Source: Fasciolopsis buskii
Taxonomy: Eukaryota > Platyhelminthes > Trematoda > Plagiorchiida > Fasciolidae
Direction of reading: 5' to 3'
Assembly (NCBI GenBank): GCA_008360955.1
Contig: LUCM01004235.1
Location: 37,566 to 101,565, forward strand
Length of the DNA stretch: 64,000 nucleotides
Shown: one piece after another, positions 23,670-36,414 of the stretch
Numbering within the stretch: the stretch's first letter is position 1
Layout: each line of letters opens with the position of its first letter
Made by a program: the position numbers and the translations under genes
The notes under the pieces: generated by a model
What the model was told of the DNA's origin: nothing
What the model saw: the letters and a program-made list of their open reading frames with translations, nothing else
Databases searched by the model: none

Positions 23670-24690
23670 TATGTGCCTAAGCGAACTTTTGTTTGTCTGA
23701 GTTACTTGCTGTTCCACGGAAAAACATTGTCTACGAACTTCATTTGATTGTGTCCAAGTTTGCCACGATCGAATCACACATTCGTTTGCCCCGCAAGCAG
23801 CAACCTACACGGCGCGGTTCCACATTTGAACAAATAAATCAAGCCCAATAAAATTTTATGAATTTGTTGACTTCCAGGATGCCCACAACTGGGAGCAAAG
23901 TGATCCGTTGCCACGATCTATGCATAAAATGACCAATTCTCTCTAGTTATATGGTTATTTCGTGCCTTTCAAACTGTGTAAGGCAAACTGATTATAATTC
24001 TTAGCGTGGCTAATCTGTGATTATCTAAGCACAGACAGTCAATAAACATCAAACAAAGTGATTGTGTCCAGTGTCAAAAACCTCTTGGTAAATATATTTC
24101 AAAGTACATAACAGCCGAATATAAATCTTAACATTAGCAAGGCTGAGAAATTATTCCAATTTTTGTTTAATCAAGTCTGTTTTAGACTTTGGTCTATTTA
24201 ATTGATAGTGTTTGACCTCTCTTGTGATGTGACACCAGTGAAAATGATAACATCACTGAGTGCGCAAATGATTCTGACAAAATGGACTGGAATATACTCA
24301 TCGGGGATTTTGTTTTCCCAGTCCCGCCGTTGATCCGTATTCAAATAATATATTCTGACGGATGGCGTACATTTATACATGAACGCAACGATCATGAACA
24401 AAAAATGCAGAAGTGGTCAACCAGAAATGTTCATCAGAACCGTAAAACTACTTTAGAGTTACTTGATCTAATCATTCTCCGCGGTGCTCAGGAAAACGTA
24501 TGATCGGCAGAATGTTCATTATGGACAGACATCGCAACAAGCTGGAAACTCGGTAAAGCGCATGGGTTCGGGCCGTGTAGATGTAAAGATCATGGGCCCA
24601 GATCCTCCCACTTCGCCCCTCCGTTGGAAGCCGCCCCAAAACTGAAAACAATGTACAAGGTTGTTTTGCTGGGTTTTTGTTCGATTCCAG
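23670..24690. other. Unannotated stretch, repeat-like minus-strand segment
   Basis: No supported exon. The minus-strand segment around 24540-24650 is unusually GC-rich for the window (GGGCGGCTTCC, GGGGCGAAGTGGGAGG) and reads AHDLYIYTARTHALYRVSS, which looks like part of a dispersed repeat, but no second copy was found in the window. Confidence 0.35.
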
Positions 24691-24888
24691 TTTCAAAACT
24701 TTCCCGTTATCTTGGCCCGACCTTTATTTGAATCGTTTCTTCTGCGAGCACATTTGGAAGATCTTAGTCAGGCAGCAGAGTTTGTCCCCATTGACTATTG
24801 TCTCAGCCTCTTCGAATTCGCATACTTTCCCCGTTCACAGCTAATCTCGAATATTCATCAGCCACCTGGTTATTTGACGTCTCCAAAA
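24691..24888 (+). CDS. Candidate internal exon, unrecognised protein
   Basis: A pyrimidine-rich acceptor (TTTTTGTTCGATTCCAG) precedes 66 open codons that end at CCAAAA|GTGAAG, phase 0 at both ends. The residues form a helix-rich, globular-looking stretch (LARPLFESFLLRAHLEDL, DYCLSLFEFAYFPRSQLI). The FVPIDYCLSLFEF-type pattern reminded me faintly of the helical repeats of FASTK-family mitochondrial RNA proteins, but this is too weak to name it. It may belong to the same transcription unit as 21.8-22.8 kb only if the stop at 22812 is not the real end. Confidence 0.35.
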
Positions 24889-26003
24889 GTGAAGCATATT
24901 CCGCGAAGCTTCAAGTTAGGTATTTGTGCAAGTAACAGAACTCGTCCCCTGTCCCTAGCAATATAAATTCGGCTTTGTAAGGTTGCATCAACAAAATTCA
25001 CTGAAACAAATTAGATTTAATTGAACAAAGGAAAACGTGAATCATCCGATACAGTCTTTCGTCAAAGTTGATATTGTGTACGTCAAATGCTTTCCATCCA
25101 GTTTGTCGTAATCTACCGGTCCCATTGTGATGGAAACACTCGATGCAATTGCCCGACTGATATACCTCTTTAAACTAATAAGTATGGCTGGTTGGGATGA
25201 AATGTTTAGAAAAGTCACGTTTACGTGCTGGTTAAATTGAATGCCGACTATCACCCTTCTCTAGTGCTGCGGAGCGAGGACTGATTCGGGATATCTTAGG
25301 CTAACTGAGAAATGACCCTTCAGAAGGCACCCTCAGTTTCAATTGCAAACTAAAGTGTAAATCTAGTTTTGATAGCAATAAACAGTAAATCCACTCCAAA
25401 GAAAGCAACGATGCCCACGTATTCAAACAAATAACCATGCGTCAAGATTATCGGGTGTGAAACAAACTCAAAATAAGCATATTCCTGAATCTGGTATTAC
25501 TGCCGTGGTCACTATTGACACTATAATTTAAATCTAAGTTTGCCATCGACTTATCTCTCCTGCAATTATTTATAAACCTGTTCGAAAGATCGCATACCAG
25601 CCCTCATCCAGCGGATTATTAGAGAGATTCCATGGACAAGTAATAACTTCTTACGCAGCCAACTGCCATTCATTTAGGTGGACCAATGCAATTCCGTTGA
25701 ACACATTGTACATCGGCACCGCGTTGAAGAAAGAATTTGGTTTTTGCACAGTGGATGTTGCATTTCACACGTGCTTGCAGCTACCTGGTGGAGGCTTTCG
25801 TCATAATAACCATATTATTCACCCGTTCATGTTTGTCAGCCAATTAAAATCATAAATGATAATACTAAGGTGCCAGCTGACTAGTCGTACTTATAGCCCA
25901 AAAGAGCTAACTAGATGTATACTTGCATTAATTTTTCGGCCTTCTGCGAAACCCCATGGCATTCAGCATACCCAGATCCGTTCTTCCTTATTTCCTTTCA
26001 CAG
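24889..26003. other. Unannotated stretch
   Basis: A minus-strand ORF (25042-25254) with two N-glycosylation-type motifs (NVT, NIS) starts after a possible acceptor and could be an exon of an extracellular protein, but the plus strand is also partly open here and no homologue was recognised. Otherwise nothing is seen. Confidence 0.35.
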
Positions 26004-26118
26004 AAACTACTTCTTTACTGACAAAGCCGGCCACACAGACACCATAAGTATTCAGCCTTTGGATGTAGCGTTTCTCGATTTAGGCTTCTTGACTGGAGAT
26101 CCTTATGTGATATTGTGA
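26004..26118 (+). CDS. Candidate terminal exon, unrecognised protein
   Basis: One of the best acceptors in the window (CTTCCTTATTTCCTTTCACAG, ending at 26003) precedes a single open frame of one base plus 37 codons and a TGA stop. The reading contains FFTDKAGHTDTISIQ and PLDVAFLDLGFLTGDPY. The other two frames close quickly. It needs a preceding exon that ends two bases into a codon, which was not identified. A poly(A) signal was not found just downstream. Confidence 0.35.
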
Positions 26119-28309
26119 AGTTTGTCGAGATTCGTGACGGTTGACACTCTACCCAACGCTTCCGCCCATGGTGGCAGACTTTCAAACCCCTTTTCCTTTT
26201 TCACTAATTTAAATTAATCCAAGGTACTGCAGGCGAACGGTTGATGGTCTGGGAGGGGACGTCGCTTTTTATGCTCCAATCTGAAGCTCAGCCTCAGCGT
26301 TGGAATTTTGAACCAAATCGCAATCCTAACAAGTAAACGACCGTAGCACGTGACTTGATCGAAGGGCTTATGCTTAAGCTACCAGTTGTGTAGATTTTCA
26401 GTCACAGCTCGACACCAAAAGCAAATAGATGCTGTGTGCGAAAATGCTATGGTAGTTTTCACTACAGAATAATGAAATCTCTAACAGCTGAACAACACGG
26501 TACTAGTGCGGAAATCTGGCTAGTCATTATCGATTCAATAATTACACATTTGACAGAAACTCGGTGCATTTTGAGGTAGACCATTTCCTTCATTTGTTTA
26601 AATAAGATATAATGAAGAAGCCGAACGAGAAGTGATCAGTGCTGGTGAAATCAACCTAAATAACTGCAAGTAATAAATGAAGCCACTACAGAATACAACA
26701 ATACCAAACTCAGAAAAACCAAACCGATGCAAAACAGCGAAGAACTGATCACTTACAATATTCGGCGAAATGAAAGTCAACAGATGCCTTAGTGTGAGGA
26801 ATTATGATTCATCCGAGTGCATGTTGTTATGCTGTCGAACAAAGTAGAAATCCGACCAACTGGTTCCTGATCGATACGAGAACACACGAACTCACTCACC
26901 AGGGGCTTTGTCAGTCACGCAAACCGCTACCTTTCTGTTTGCATGGTGTGGTTAGCATACATTAAGCTTACAATTCAGCCAGATGTTTCGAGAAACACGG
27001 GGCAAAGCAAGCAAAATGTGACTGTGTGTTCCAAAGTTACTCGAATTTGATAAGCAAAACACGTGAAAATACCAAATTTGATCAGCAACAACTCGCCGGT
27101 CACTTCATTGTTTAAGTAATCTCACCAACCAGGGGGCGGGTCACTTGGTCGAGAAAGCAGTATGAGAAAACGAAGATGGCATGCATGAGTGCCAACAAAA
27201 AGGCTAAGTCAGTGTGGGACAAATGGACCGGATCTTGTTAATACCGGTTGATTTCAATCCAATCATGAATTCACTAGGTAGCTCGACAAATTTAAGCTTA
27301 GGAAATCCAAAGTGGAGATTCAAAACATGCGGAAAACTTCAGTAAGGGGTAAAGTGCTTTGAAAGTACTCAATTCAAAATCACCTGGAAAATTATGGATC
27401 AAGAGTGACTTGAACCCAAACAAACACGTTGGAAAAATCCATACAAACCCTGTTTAGAACTGTCTGAAGTTGACAAGACTATTGTTTCAGTTTCGTGACC
27501 GCACCGATTTCTACTTAAATTCACACTCATGAATGTGAATCGATCTTTGAATTTTTATTGTGAAATCTGTAACGTAATCGGTTGGTGATGGTTTTCTGGT
27601 CATCATTATCGTTAGTCGCCTAGTGCAAATTTTTGTCCGCGTAACTCGAGACGAATTGTGCCGAAATTGCTTTTCACATTACTGCTGTAGTCTTCTTATC
27701 AAGCATTTGTGTGTATATATTGAAAACAATGTTCACGTACTTTAGTCAAACGGTTTCAACACACGCTAGATTCCTTTTTCTTCGTAATTCTATCCGAAAA
27801 CATGTACACTGCGTTTCCCAGCTGAATAGTTTTTCATTGCCTTTGTATTTGCCCTGTCGGCGAATAATATTCAACTACTCCCTTTCGACACCTTTTTTCT
27901 CAATTTTTCACTTGTCAGTGTTTTTGCAACTTGTGAACGAAGTAATTGATGCAAACAATAAATTATAATTTTCTGTTGTTCGTAAAAGTTTGCGCATCCT
28001 TGTCGATATCAGAAATTCTTTGAATTTTTCGTCCATTCAGTAATTAACAATTTACCCCTGCTGTCGTGAAATCATCAATCCCGGTTTAGTCAATCCCAGT
28101 GCAGTTTCCCAGATTAATCAATGCAAACTGATAGGCGGCTTTATATTTTGGTGGTATTTTCTCAAAGTTACCGGTACGGCTGCAGCAGAACATTTTAATT
28201 TCCACCGGATCAATTATTATTGGAAATCTTGGCAAATACTAACCCACTCAGTATTTCAACACCTATTGCATGTCTCTTGTTTATGTTGCTATTCAATCAA
28301 TTTCAAAGA
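26119..28309. other. Unannotated stretch
   Basis: About 2.2 kb. A strong acceptor-like site (TTTTTCACTTGTCAG at about 27905-27919) is followed by a short open frame (VFLQLVNEVIDANNKL) ending in a stop, possibly a small exon. The segment 28160-28340 is open in two frames and may contain coding sequence that could not be resolved. Confidence 0.35.
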
Positions 28310-28471
28310 ATGCTACGCATTTTTATGGCTTGCATAATGGGTAGATGGTCGAAAGTACTTGAATTCCTGTCCATGGAAATTTTAGTCCAGATACCGAAAA
28401 GTTTATCTTCAGAATTCGATCAAATATTCCCCATTGATTTTGTCGACAAATGCATTTCTCAGTTTAAGCTG
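28310..28471 (+). CDS. Candidate exon A, unrecognised protein
   Basis: The frame from the ATG at 28310, just after a TTTCAAAG acceptor-like site, runs to an AAGCTG|GTGGGT donor and ends in phase 0. It reads LEFLSMEILVQIPKSL and then DFVDKCISQFKL, helix-like residues. The start is uncertain because the frame is open further upstream, back to 28220. Joined to the next exon through a 46-nt intron it gives an uninterrupted helical segment. No family was recognised. Confidence 0.35.
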
Positions 28472-28517
28472 GTGGGTTTCAGTATTCCATTTGCAATTTC
28501 TTTTTTTGTATTGCAAG

Positions 28518-28697
28518 TTGATTGCCTCTGATACTATCCTTGAATCAAATGTTCATTTCGTACCAGTACCAATCAACCAGTACGGGTTAAGTACAAGGAA
28601 TATTCGTGATTTGTTTAATCTTTTTCCGAGTGAAATTTGTTCCGTTCTTATTCACTCCCTGCCGTGTTTGGTGAAAACTCTAGGCATAATTTGGATT
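28518..28697 (+). CDS. Candidate exon B, joined to exon A
   Basis: A strong acceptor (TTTCTTTTTTTGTATTGCAAG, ending at 28517) and a GGATT|GTGAGC donor bound exactly 60 codons, phase 0 at both ends and matching exon A. The reading includes LIASDTILESNVHFVPV, NIRDLFNLFPSEI and CSVLIHSLPCLVKTLGII, again helical. A following exon was not found before the minus-strand exon at 29.8 kb. The function is unknown. Confidence 0.4.
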
Positions 28698-29783
28698 GTG
28701 AGCTTATCGGGCTAACGTTCGAATTACGTGCAGCGAACGAAAACAAGGGGGGATCCAAAATTGCTACGGTGTTAGTTAAAACGAATTAGTCATTGTACAA
28801 TAATCAAACCTCAACAGTGTTCCTTTCGGAGCCTGCTAGTTTGAGTCTCGTCGACAAATCACATTAACCAAAACGAGCATCGGGCAAAGTCAGCCAACAG
28901 CAAACACACGCTCATGGCAACGACGACAGTCCAGATTTGGCAACGATACGAAACAAACTGATGTGATAAAACGAAAAACGGGATGTGTTTCGAAGGAGAC
29001 CGTTAGTAATGAGTGAATGATACTTGATACAGTGAGTGCCAACAGTTTTTCCTCGGATCTCTCTGCGAAGCTTTTTCACAGATGGATTTTACTGGAATCG
29101 GATAGACTTTACTCGTGACTTGATCAAACCTTGCTAAATTGGATAACTCACGCAACTGCCTCAGTGAAGCTTAATCTATGAGCTATGCATGAAAAAGAGA
29201 ACTGCTCAAGTGCACAATGTTTGTCTCTGTTTGAGAGCAGCCTGTTCAAATGTGTGGCTCAGACACTTTCATAGCCACTTTGAAGTGTAAACTAGCTCTC
29301 TTGGAAAGGCCATTTTCATTTCCGCACAATCGCTGTCAGCCGGACTGGTTCAGACGCAACGCGGTCTCTCCTGTACTTCAGTATCGTCGGTTGATTTATC
29401 CTAACCTGGTTTTTTCGTGCATATGTCCCATTTTGCCCTATTCATCGAATATTTGTGACGACATCTGGAAAGCCGATAAATGTGTCTTATCTGAAAAGAA
29501 AAATCAAATGTGATCAACATTTTTCCGCCGTTCGCAGTCGTCTTATTACTGTTTGCTTGATGGGGAGCAAATTTTTTCTTGGCTATATACAGTAATGGAA
29601 ATGGTTAACCTAACCACCATTTCCAAATGGCAGGAGTGAACGGATGGATTAATTGAAAAGAATGCGTGGAATATCTGAAATATAATTGGTACATTTTATC
29701 TACTCCAAAGACCGAGATGGACCATTCGGCAATGGAACTACTTAAGCCCGGCAACAAACGCAAAAGCTGAAAAAATATATTAC
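28698..29783. other. Unannotated stretch between opposed candidate exons
   Basis: Contains an 87-codon plus-strand ORF (29250-29513) with a Cys-rich but unrecognised reading and an acceptor-like GTACTTCAG in its middle. Nothing else is supported. Confidence 0.4.
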
Positions 29784-29940
29784 CAGAAGCAGATAAAATA
29801 ACTTGTCTCTCTCCGCGGTTTAGGAAAACAAACTGGCATTCGGAACAAAACATGCCGTCACAGTCTGTGCAACCGATTACCAAAATTGCGAACAGCGAAA
29901 GAAACCAATTACAGGCCTTTCCTTGAGATCCGTCAGCCAT
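29784..29940 (-). CDS. Candidate first exon of a secreted or membrane protein
   Basis: The ATG at 29940-29938 begins a reading with a short polar N-terminus (MADGSQGKA), a hydrophobic core (WFLSLFAILVIGC) and a Cys-rich continuation (TDCDGMFCSEC) typical of a signal peptide and start of an extracellular domain. The exon ends at TTCTG|GTAATA one base into a codon. Reading on past the donor gives another 47 open codons, so an unspliced form is not excluded. The next exon on the minus strand was not found; 25042-25254 is a possible later exon but its phase does not join directly. Confidence 0.35.
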
Positions 29941-30259
29941 TCCGCTCCTGAAGGTAAATTCGTACAATATAGAATGAAAAAACATGTGGATGTGTTAAAT
30001 AAACAAGGCTTTCATGAGAGCGATGCTCTGGTTCCTGCAGAAGAGGTACTACAAACGGTTGATTGATATAGCGCGAAATTAAGCGAAAAAACTCGCCCGT
30101 TAGTTAGTTAGCAAGAAATGTGCGCACCTAACCGTCACTGTTGGAGATAGCACCTTTGCAGATTGGATAAAAGGAAGGTTTCACACTGCATTCCGAAATA
30201 CATAATTGCCTTCCTAGCCAGGTATTCTGTGCACATTTAGACCAACTATCATTTCCCAG

Positions 30260-30430
30260 AGAAGACGCAAACGTATGTGGTTTCCGCCTGTCACTCTGCG
30301 TACAAATTCGCTTTCATCCACCGAGCTTGGATGAAGATGGAGACCGTGCGAATGCAGAACAAGGCATCACGGAATCGGCTGTTTGCGAAGCTGACAACGA
30401 AAGCGAGAATGGTGTCACGCTGAGCTTGAG
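30260..30430 (+). CDS. Candidate internal exon with a GC-type donor
   Basis: An ATCATTTCCCAG acceptor precedes a frame reading RFHPPSLDEDGDRANAEQG and then an acidic stretch (CEADNESENG) with a base composition unlike the AT-rich surroundings. The only good donor before the stop is CTTGAG|GCAAGT, which matches the consensus of GC-AG introns. From 30395 the +2 frame is open to an AAGGCAG|GTGAAA donor at about 30518, so a longer exon with a frame change is the alternative. No domain was recognised. Confidence 0.3.
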
Positions 30431-30627
30431 GCAAGTTCCCAAACCGTAGTGATGCGTTTGGACAGCAATGTCGTGTTGAAGAAGATGCTCATCGTGAACC
30501 AAATATACTCAAGGCAGGTGAAATGTAACCGTTCTATCGTGAATGCTCCTGGAATTTGATACCAGAAGACTGAATGTAATTGTGCAATGATGACATAACG
30601 CAAACTAACAAAGGATTTACCTGGCAC

Positions 30628-30666
30628 ATATATATATGTATATATTATATATACATATATACATAC
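30628..30666. repeat. AT-rich microsatellite, near-perfect palindrome
   Basis: A run of alternating T and A interrupted by single G and C bases placed symmetrically, so that the whole block can fold into a hairpin or cruciform. It is most likely a dinucleotide microsatellite. Confidence 0.85.
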
Positions 30667-33600
30667 TGGTCAAGTTTTCCTTGATCTCATTTAATGTTGG
30701 TCACTGGAACTGCGGTGCTGCGAAATATTTCACCAGGGTTGATTTCTACAACTAGTTCAGTTCTTCTGTGCCAATCTCAGGCCTGGCCGTTGGCGAAGTC
30801 TGCACTTTCCAAACGGTGGAATCTTAGTAGTATTGCTTGAAAAGAGTGTAAAAATTTGATGAGCGACTGTCAGATTTAGCAGTGGGACATGCGGACACGA
30901 ATCTCAATCTTCATAAAAAGCTATGAATCCTAACAATTAATTTTATTTTGTTCCCCAAGACAGGCAGCATTTGGAAGATGGGTTGGAGGATTAGTTCGTA
31001 ACACCAGAACTTTCGCTTGTGACTGGTCCCGGGTAAGATGAGGTGGAAATCGACGGTGTGGTTCAGAAGGCTGGGTGGAAGCCACGGGTCATATGGTTCT
31101 GTCCCGCCGTCTGAGGTTTTATAACATTTGTCATGTAATATCGTATTTCTTCTCTGGTTGTATATTTTATTGTCGCTTTTGACTTTTAAGCGGCACGAGG
31201 AGGTAACCAGAATTAGAACATTTTAGTGCACACTGTATATTTGGACAAATTGGACTAGATAAGAAGTTTCAGCAAAATTTTCCAGCACTTCCAAAGATCA
31301 CCCTAAATCTAATTGCGCAAGTATCGGTTTCTTAGTGTCCCAGTTTGCCATGCGCAAACAAAATTCGGTGAAGCTATGGCGGAGATAATCGATGTGATGT
31401 GTTTCGCATTCTTTAGCCTTTTACTTCTCACTGCATTCCCGCCGAGAAGCTAATGAAATAAGTATCTGATAACGGTTCCTTCACAGACAATGAGAACGAT
31501 TAGTCATTTACCTATCTAATTCACACCAGCCCTGGAGACTCGTTAACGAGTCAAGCAGTCAGTCTGACAAGTAAGGTTTACATCCCTAATGTATCAGGTA
31601 GATCGGTCGCTTGCTTATTCGCTGGGTTGCACCGACCATTCTTCTCTTGTACACGGAGAATGCTAAAGAAGTTATACAATCTCCTTATCCTGTCTTCCAC
31701 TCACCTTGCACACCATAGTTCGGTGTTAGTCAATAATGGAATAGAAGGTGATGGGTGGATGAATCGTGACTCATTGGAGATTGTTGATTAGTGACGAGAC
31801 GATCGGATATTTGGTTGTACTGATTGACAAGATCAGTCGATTCATTCCAAATCCCGTGAGAGCGGCTTGGAATTCGGAAACAATCAAGGAGAATTATAAC
31901 GGATACACTGGGAGCCGAAGTGATTCAATGCCTCATTCAGGACTTCAATTAAGCATTTTTTCAGTTCAAAATAATATGTGCAAAACCTTATTTTCACCCT
32001 ACTGATCAATGAATTGCGAAATAACTTAACAGTTTTAGTGCAACATTTTGGGCATCCGGATTAGGAGCTAGTTTTATCATCTTATTTGATCGTCTCATAT
32101 TTGAACTGCATTTGATGGAAGGTTTGCAGCGAAATAGGAGTGAACTAACAGGTTTTGACTTATCTGTTTACTTCTGGAACTTATCATCATGAAATACAAA
32201 GATACGAACCGATAAAACTATCAAGGTGAAGTTGTTGATGAGCAACCGCATTTTATTTATCTACCTACTTGGTTGTAGGTCACAATACCTATGAGATGGA
32301 CGTTCGGACACCTGTCAAACTTTGCCCGGGTGACTGTTAACCAGCTGGAGGCAGGTCACAAGAAAACTGCCGAATCACTAGCACAGCTGATGTGACCGCA
32401 TTGTCGACCAGGTGCACGCCAAGTTCGGCAGAAATTTTCGCCTGTTGAGTCTCGTTTCGTCCATCTGGGCAGGTGGAATGCGCCAACCGAAGTATAATTG
32501 AAGACTGAGCACTAGCATAGATGGAATTGGTCTAAGAAATAAACTTGACGTTCTGTTTACTCTCGGTGACGGTAACAGACGGTATGCTTTCATGTATATC
32601 TCAAGGGGTCGTTTTCCGGTCCCCGAGTGTTTGAATCGCAATTTAATGAGTCCGAACCGAAGAGATCAACCGAAATTGAATGCCAAACAGGCATCTTAGC
32701 AAAATCATCTGAAGGTTTGCATATCCACCGATCTCACTTACGCACAACCGGCATCAAACTTTCACTGTCATCAACAACACTTGGATGGAAATGTTGGTTT
32801 TGAGTAAAACTGCTTCCCTTGGCTCGAATGGCCTCATCAGTCTTAAACTAATTCGCTCTACATATTGCGTATTTCATCCCTGTTTCCCTCACGTCTACCG
32901 CCATTACCCTTAATCTGCCGCCTTCTTTCGAATTCTACATCTTCGCTTCTCTAATCAGTTTTTTCACATTATGGAGTTTTTCTGTAAATCATTACCTCTC
33001 CACTCTAGCCCTAATTCACTCATACTGCATTGACCTCCTAGTTCTTCAGTTATTGAAGTTAAACGCAGAGACATTTCCTTTAACAAATCCCAATTATTTT
33101 AGTATCGTCCCTAGCGTTTTTCGTGCAGATCAGGCAGCCGAAATCTTTTGTCGACTAGACGATCTATCTAAAAACATATCTGATCATTTTGCCAGTCGCC
33201 CACACATCTTTGGACTCCACATTCCTATCCATTCCTTTTTCATTTTCTAGATTCACTTACCTGTCTCCTTTGGACACATGCAAGAACTGTTCACATTTCG
33301 TTTCCCGTTCATGTTTCTCGTTCCATCCAAACATCACTCTCCACAGCATAATGAGCAGGACGTATCCAGCAGTTTCAACGTGGCAATTTATCTCGCAGCA
33401 AGCAAGCTAGCCCCAGATTTGTGCACTCTCCATGGTCCGATATTTTTGAGATGGAAAGGAATCACACCTAGCCTTTTGAAAAATATAGCTTTTCAAAATT
33501 GGAGACACCGTTTTTCTATGTGCACAAAGTTGCCGGTTGTCAAAGTGTATGAATGACGCTTTTCCATGTCAAGACAGTGTAAAAAGTTTTATTCTACAAC

Positions 33601-36239
33601 GTGTTACATTGGTTCAAAGCAGAAAAACTGGCATGGAGTGATTCACTCGAATCATGTGGTGTCAAGGTTACACTGAGTAGCACGTGATAGTGGCGGTTGA
33701 TTTGTGGTTCAGGACGAGCCTTGGTTATTTTGTCAAATTACAGTTAACTTACTGTCATGGGCGTTGGCAGCAGTTCCATTCACACATAATTATGCGAAGT
33801 TCGATATCGGATGTTTGGGTTTGATGGCACACCGTTTCATGCGTGATTTTTTGATGCTCACTTGGCCAGCTAATGTTCTTTTCGTTTTCCAACTATATTT
33901 TTGCCTTCTGTAGCATGCCGAAAGCTTTTCTAACCGTTTCAATCTGTTTGAAATCGGAATTAAGGGAGGAAATTAAAGGAAAACGGTCAAGGCATCAAAG
34001 GACTATTGCTGAATTATTTTAACGAAAGCAGTTTTGGAATAATACACGTTGCAGTGATGCAACAGAAATAAACATGAATTTCCGTTTAAGATGTGTTTTT
34101 ATACCAATCAAAATTCCAGGGCCGCTCTTGCCAATCCCCCTCCTCTCGTATGGAGAGCCCTAGGGGTTAATGTGCGTTCCCCTTCCACTATAATTATGCG
34201 TGGGACATTCTATGGAGCAAATCTATTAGTCATTCTATTGTCACACTTCTTTTCGCTTCGTCTGCTGATAATATATGAGAATTCATCCGCAGCTTTGCGG
34301 CCATGTCAGTAAGGATGAGTAATTTGGCCATCGACTTGCCTGAAGTTGCAGCCTGTCAGCCCTTCTTTTCTATGCCCCCCAGTCACTTTTTGTTCCGTTA
34401 TTATTATCTAAATTTTTCACCAATTGGTGTATAATTTAAATGCTTACAAACCCCTCACTTCTACCTATTGCCCTGAAGAGTTGCTCCAACACCATCTCCC
34501 AGCTCTAAAACCGTTGACTGAGTTTCGTACTTGTCCTCTTTTTGATCCTAACTAGGGAATACTTAATGCCCAAACCACTCTGTGGCCAATGATGTTGTTA
34601 AACAGATCCTGATACTGGAACACAATATTCACCCAGGATAGTCAGTGCAGAGTCAAGCAATTCCTCACGTTGTTCCCGTGTTTGACTAAAATCGCCCGAA
34701 ACTCTCAGGTTTTCAATTATTTCATTAGATTGATTTATAACCCAAAGGTATTCGCATTAAGCCAAATCAAGCGTGGCCTGGAAATCGAAGAAGCAGTCGA
34801 CAGCTCACTTCTGGACGGTGTACTCGTGCCGCAGCAGTCTGCCAAGCGCTAAAGATTCATAGAGCCTGTCTCTCTACAAAATCTCCTTGGTTCGAGATTG
34901 TGTTTCTTATCTCACAAAACTGGTTGAGCAACACAGCAGCGAAAATCTTTGCCCTGAGGTTGACCAATCAACTAATGTCAAATGAAGGCAGACAGTGTAC
35001 ACGACCTTTGAGTAGCGTTCATTTAGCCGACTTGTTTAGGACGAACGAGGAGCCACGGAGAATGGAGTCATCCACCAGTGAACTATGGTAAGGCCAATCA
35101 GATGAATTTGCGCTCGGATCATTTGTTTCGGTTGGGCGGGTAAAACGTTGAGAGAAAAACATGTAGTTTCTGGATGCATTGACTTAAGGGCTCTAGTAAC
35201 ATCATGATATTCCGGCAAATTTTACCTGTTCCTTTTCCGTGGTAGAGAACCAAAACTATGCTTTTTTCAGCTATACATTTGCAACACGTGATCTTCGCGT
35301 CGCATGGTGATTGCATGAAGCTCCCTAGACAACCATGGGGAATCACGGTTACATTTATAGTCGATCGCTAATTACATTCGAAGTCGCGCTTCTGGCCTTA
35401 ACGCAGTCAAATGCAGATTGCAAGGCAGCAGTGTTATTGTGATGAAACGGTAGGCCGTTTTTGCCCACTTCGTTTGACACGCCTTGTCGGGTTAATGAAA
35501 TGGTTTTCTTTGTAATCATTGGACAAATTGTTCCACCCTGCCTATTGAAGGTAATCTATGTTCCCATGACGACCATCGTGTTGCCTTGATTTCAGATCTT
35601 GGTTATCCTCGAACGGCTTTTGTTTGTTCGTCGAGCCGTTTGGCGGGGTCCGAGCAATGCATGCTTCGCGAGATCTGGTTAAACAATAATGACTATGGTG
35701 ATTTAAGATTCACTACGGGCCTGTGCGACCTACTAACTCGATGGTATTGCTCTCGTTGGGCAAACCATTCACTCCATAACAATCTATTTCACCCCGTTGG
35801 TCACTTTCACTAAGAACAATAGCCACGACAATTCTTTATTTTTGATCTGCTGCACATCCAAAAAATTTAATAACGTTCTTCGCACGACCAATTCTATGCA
35901 ATGACCCAATTTTTATCCATTGTCGTTCGTCATGGGTGCGAATCCCATCCTGTCGAATTTCAGTCTTTTATTCGATATGCATTTCATTATCCTGCTACCT
36001 TCCTACTTATGAGCTCATTTGAGTCAGCTAAAGTGCCGCTGGAACATATTTGTTTCACAAAACCCATTGACGAAAAACATTGAAATTCGGGCATTTTTCT
36101 GGTGCCTTTATTCGTTATGGAACAGAAATAACTTTCGTACTAGGATTTGTCTATGGCCAGCTTAGGTAAGACTAATGGGAATATTGATGTATGCATATGC
36201 ACTTCTGTTTAGTTAAGTTTCACAAAATCACTTGATTCG
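30667..36239. other. Long unannotated stretch
   Basis: About 5.6 kb with ORFs of 60-92 codons only. The minus strand at 35119-35346 and 35036-35218 gives two overlapping frames with a donor-like GGAACAG|GTAAAA between them and protein-like readings (KITCCKCIAEKSIVLVLYH), but no acceptor or homologue fixed a model. The region around 34.7-35.1 kb may contain decayed repeat sequence. Nothing else is supported. Confidence 0.4.
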
Positions 36240-36414
36240 TGACCGGCGCTGGTCAAGCGGATTACTTCGTGGGTTTGGACATAAAGGCGGCTGGCTGGAA
36301 TCTTCCGATCGCCAGTCAAATTCCCCCACTTGGCAGCTGTCTGATGACCGCGAGCCCCTGTCTGAAAAATGATGTACATGGCCACTTCATTAAGAAAGGA
36401 AGTAAAAGATAAAA
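36240..36414 (+). mobile_element. tRNA-derived SINE-like element, fuller copy
   Basis: A tRNA-like head (CTGGTCAAGCGGAT as A box, a degenerate GGAATCTTCC in the B-box position) is followed by the same tail as at 15955-16095: GGCAGC, GACCGCGAGCCCC, TCTGAAAA, ATGATGTACATGG, then GGAAGTAAAAG and A-rich sequence. The shared block order across two sites 20 kb apart supports a family of short interspersed elements. Confidence 0.6.
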
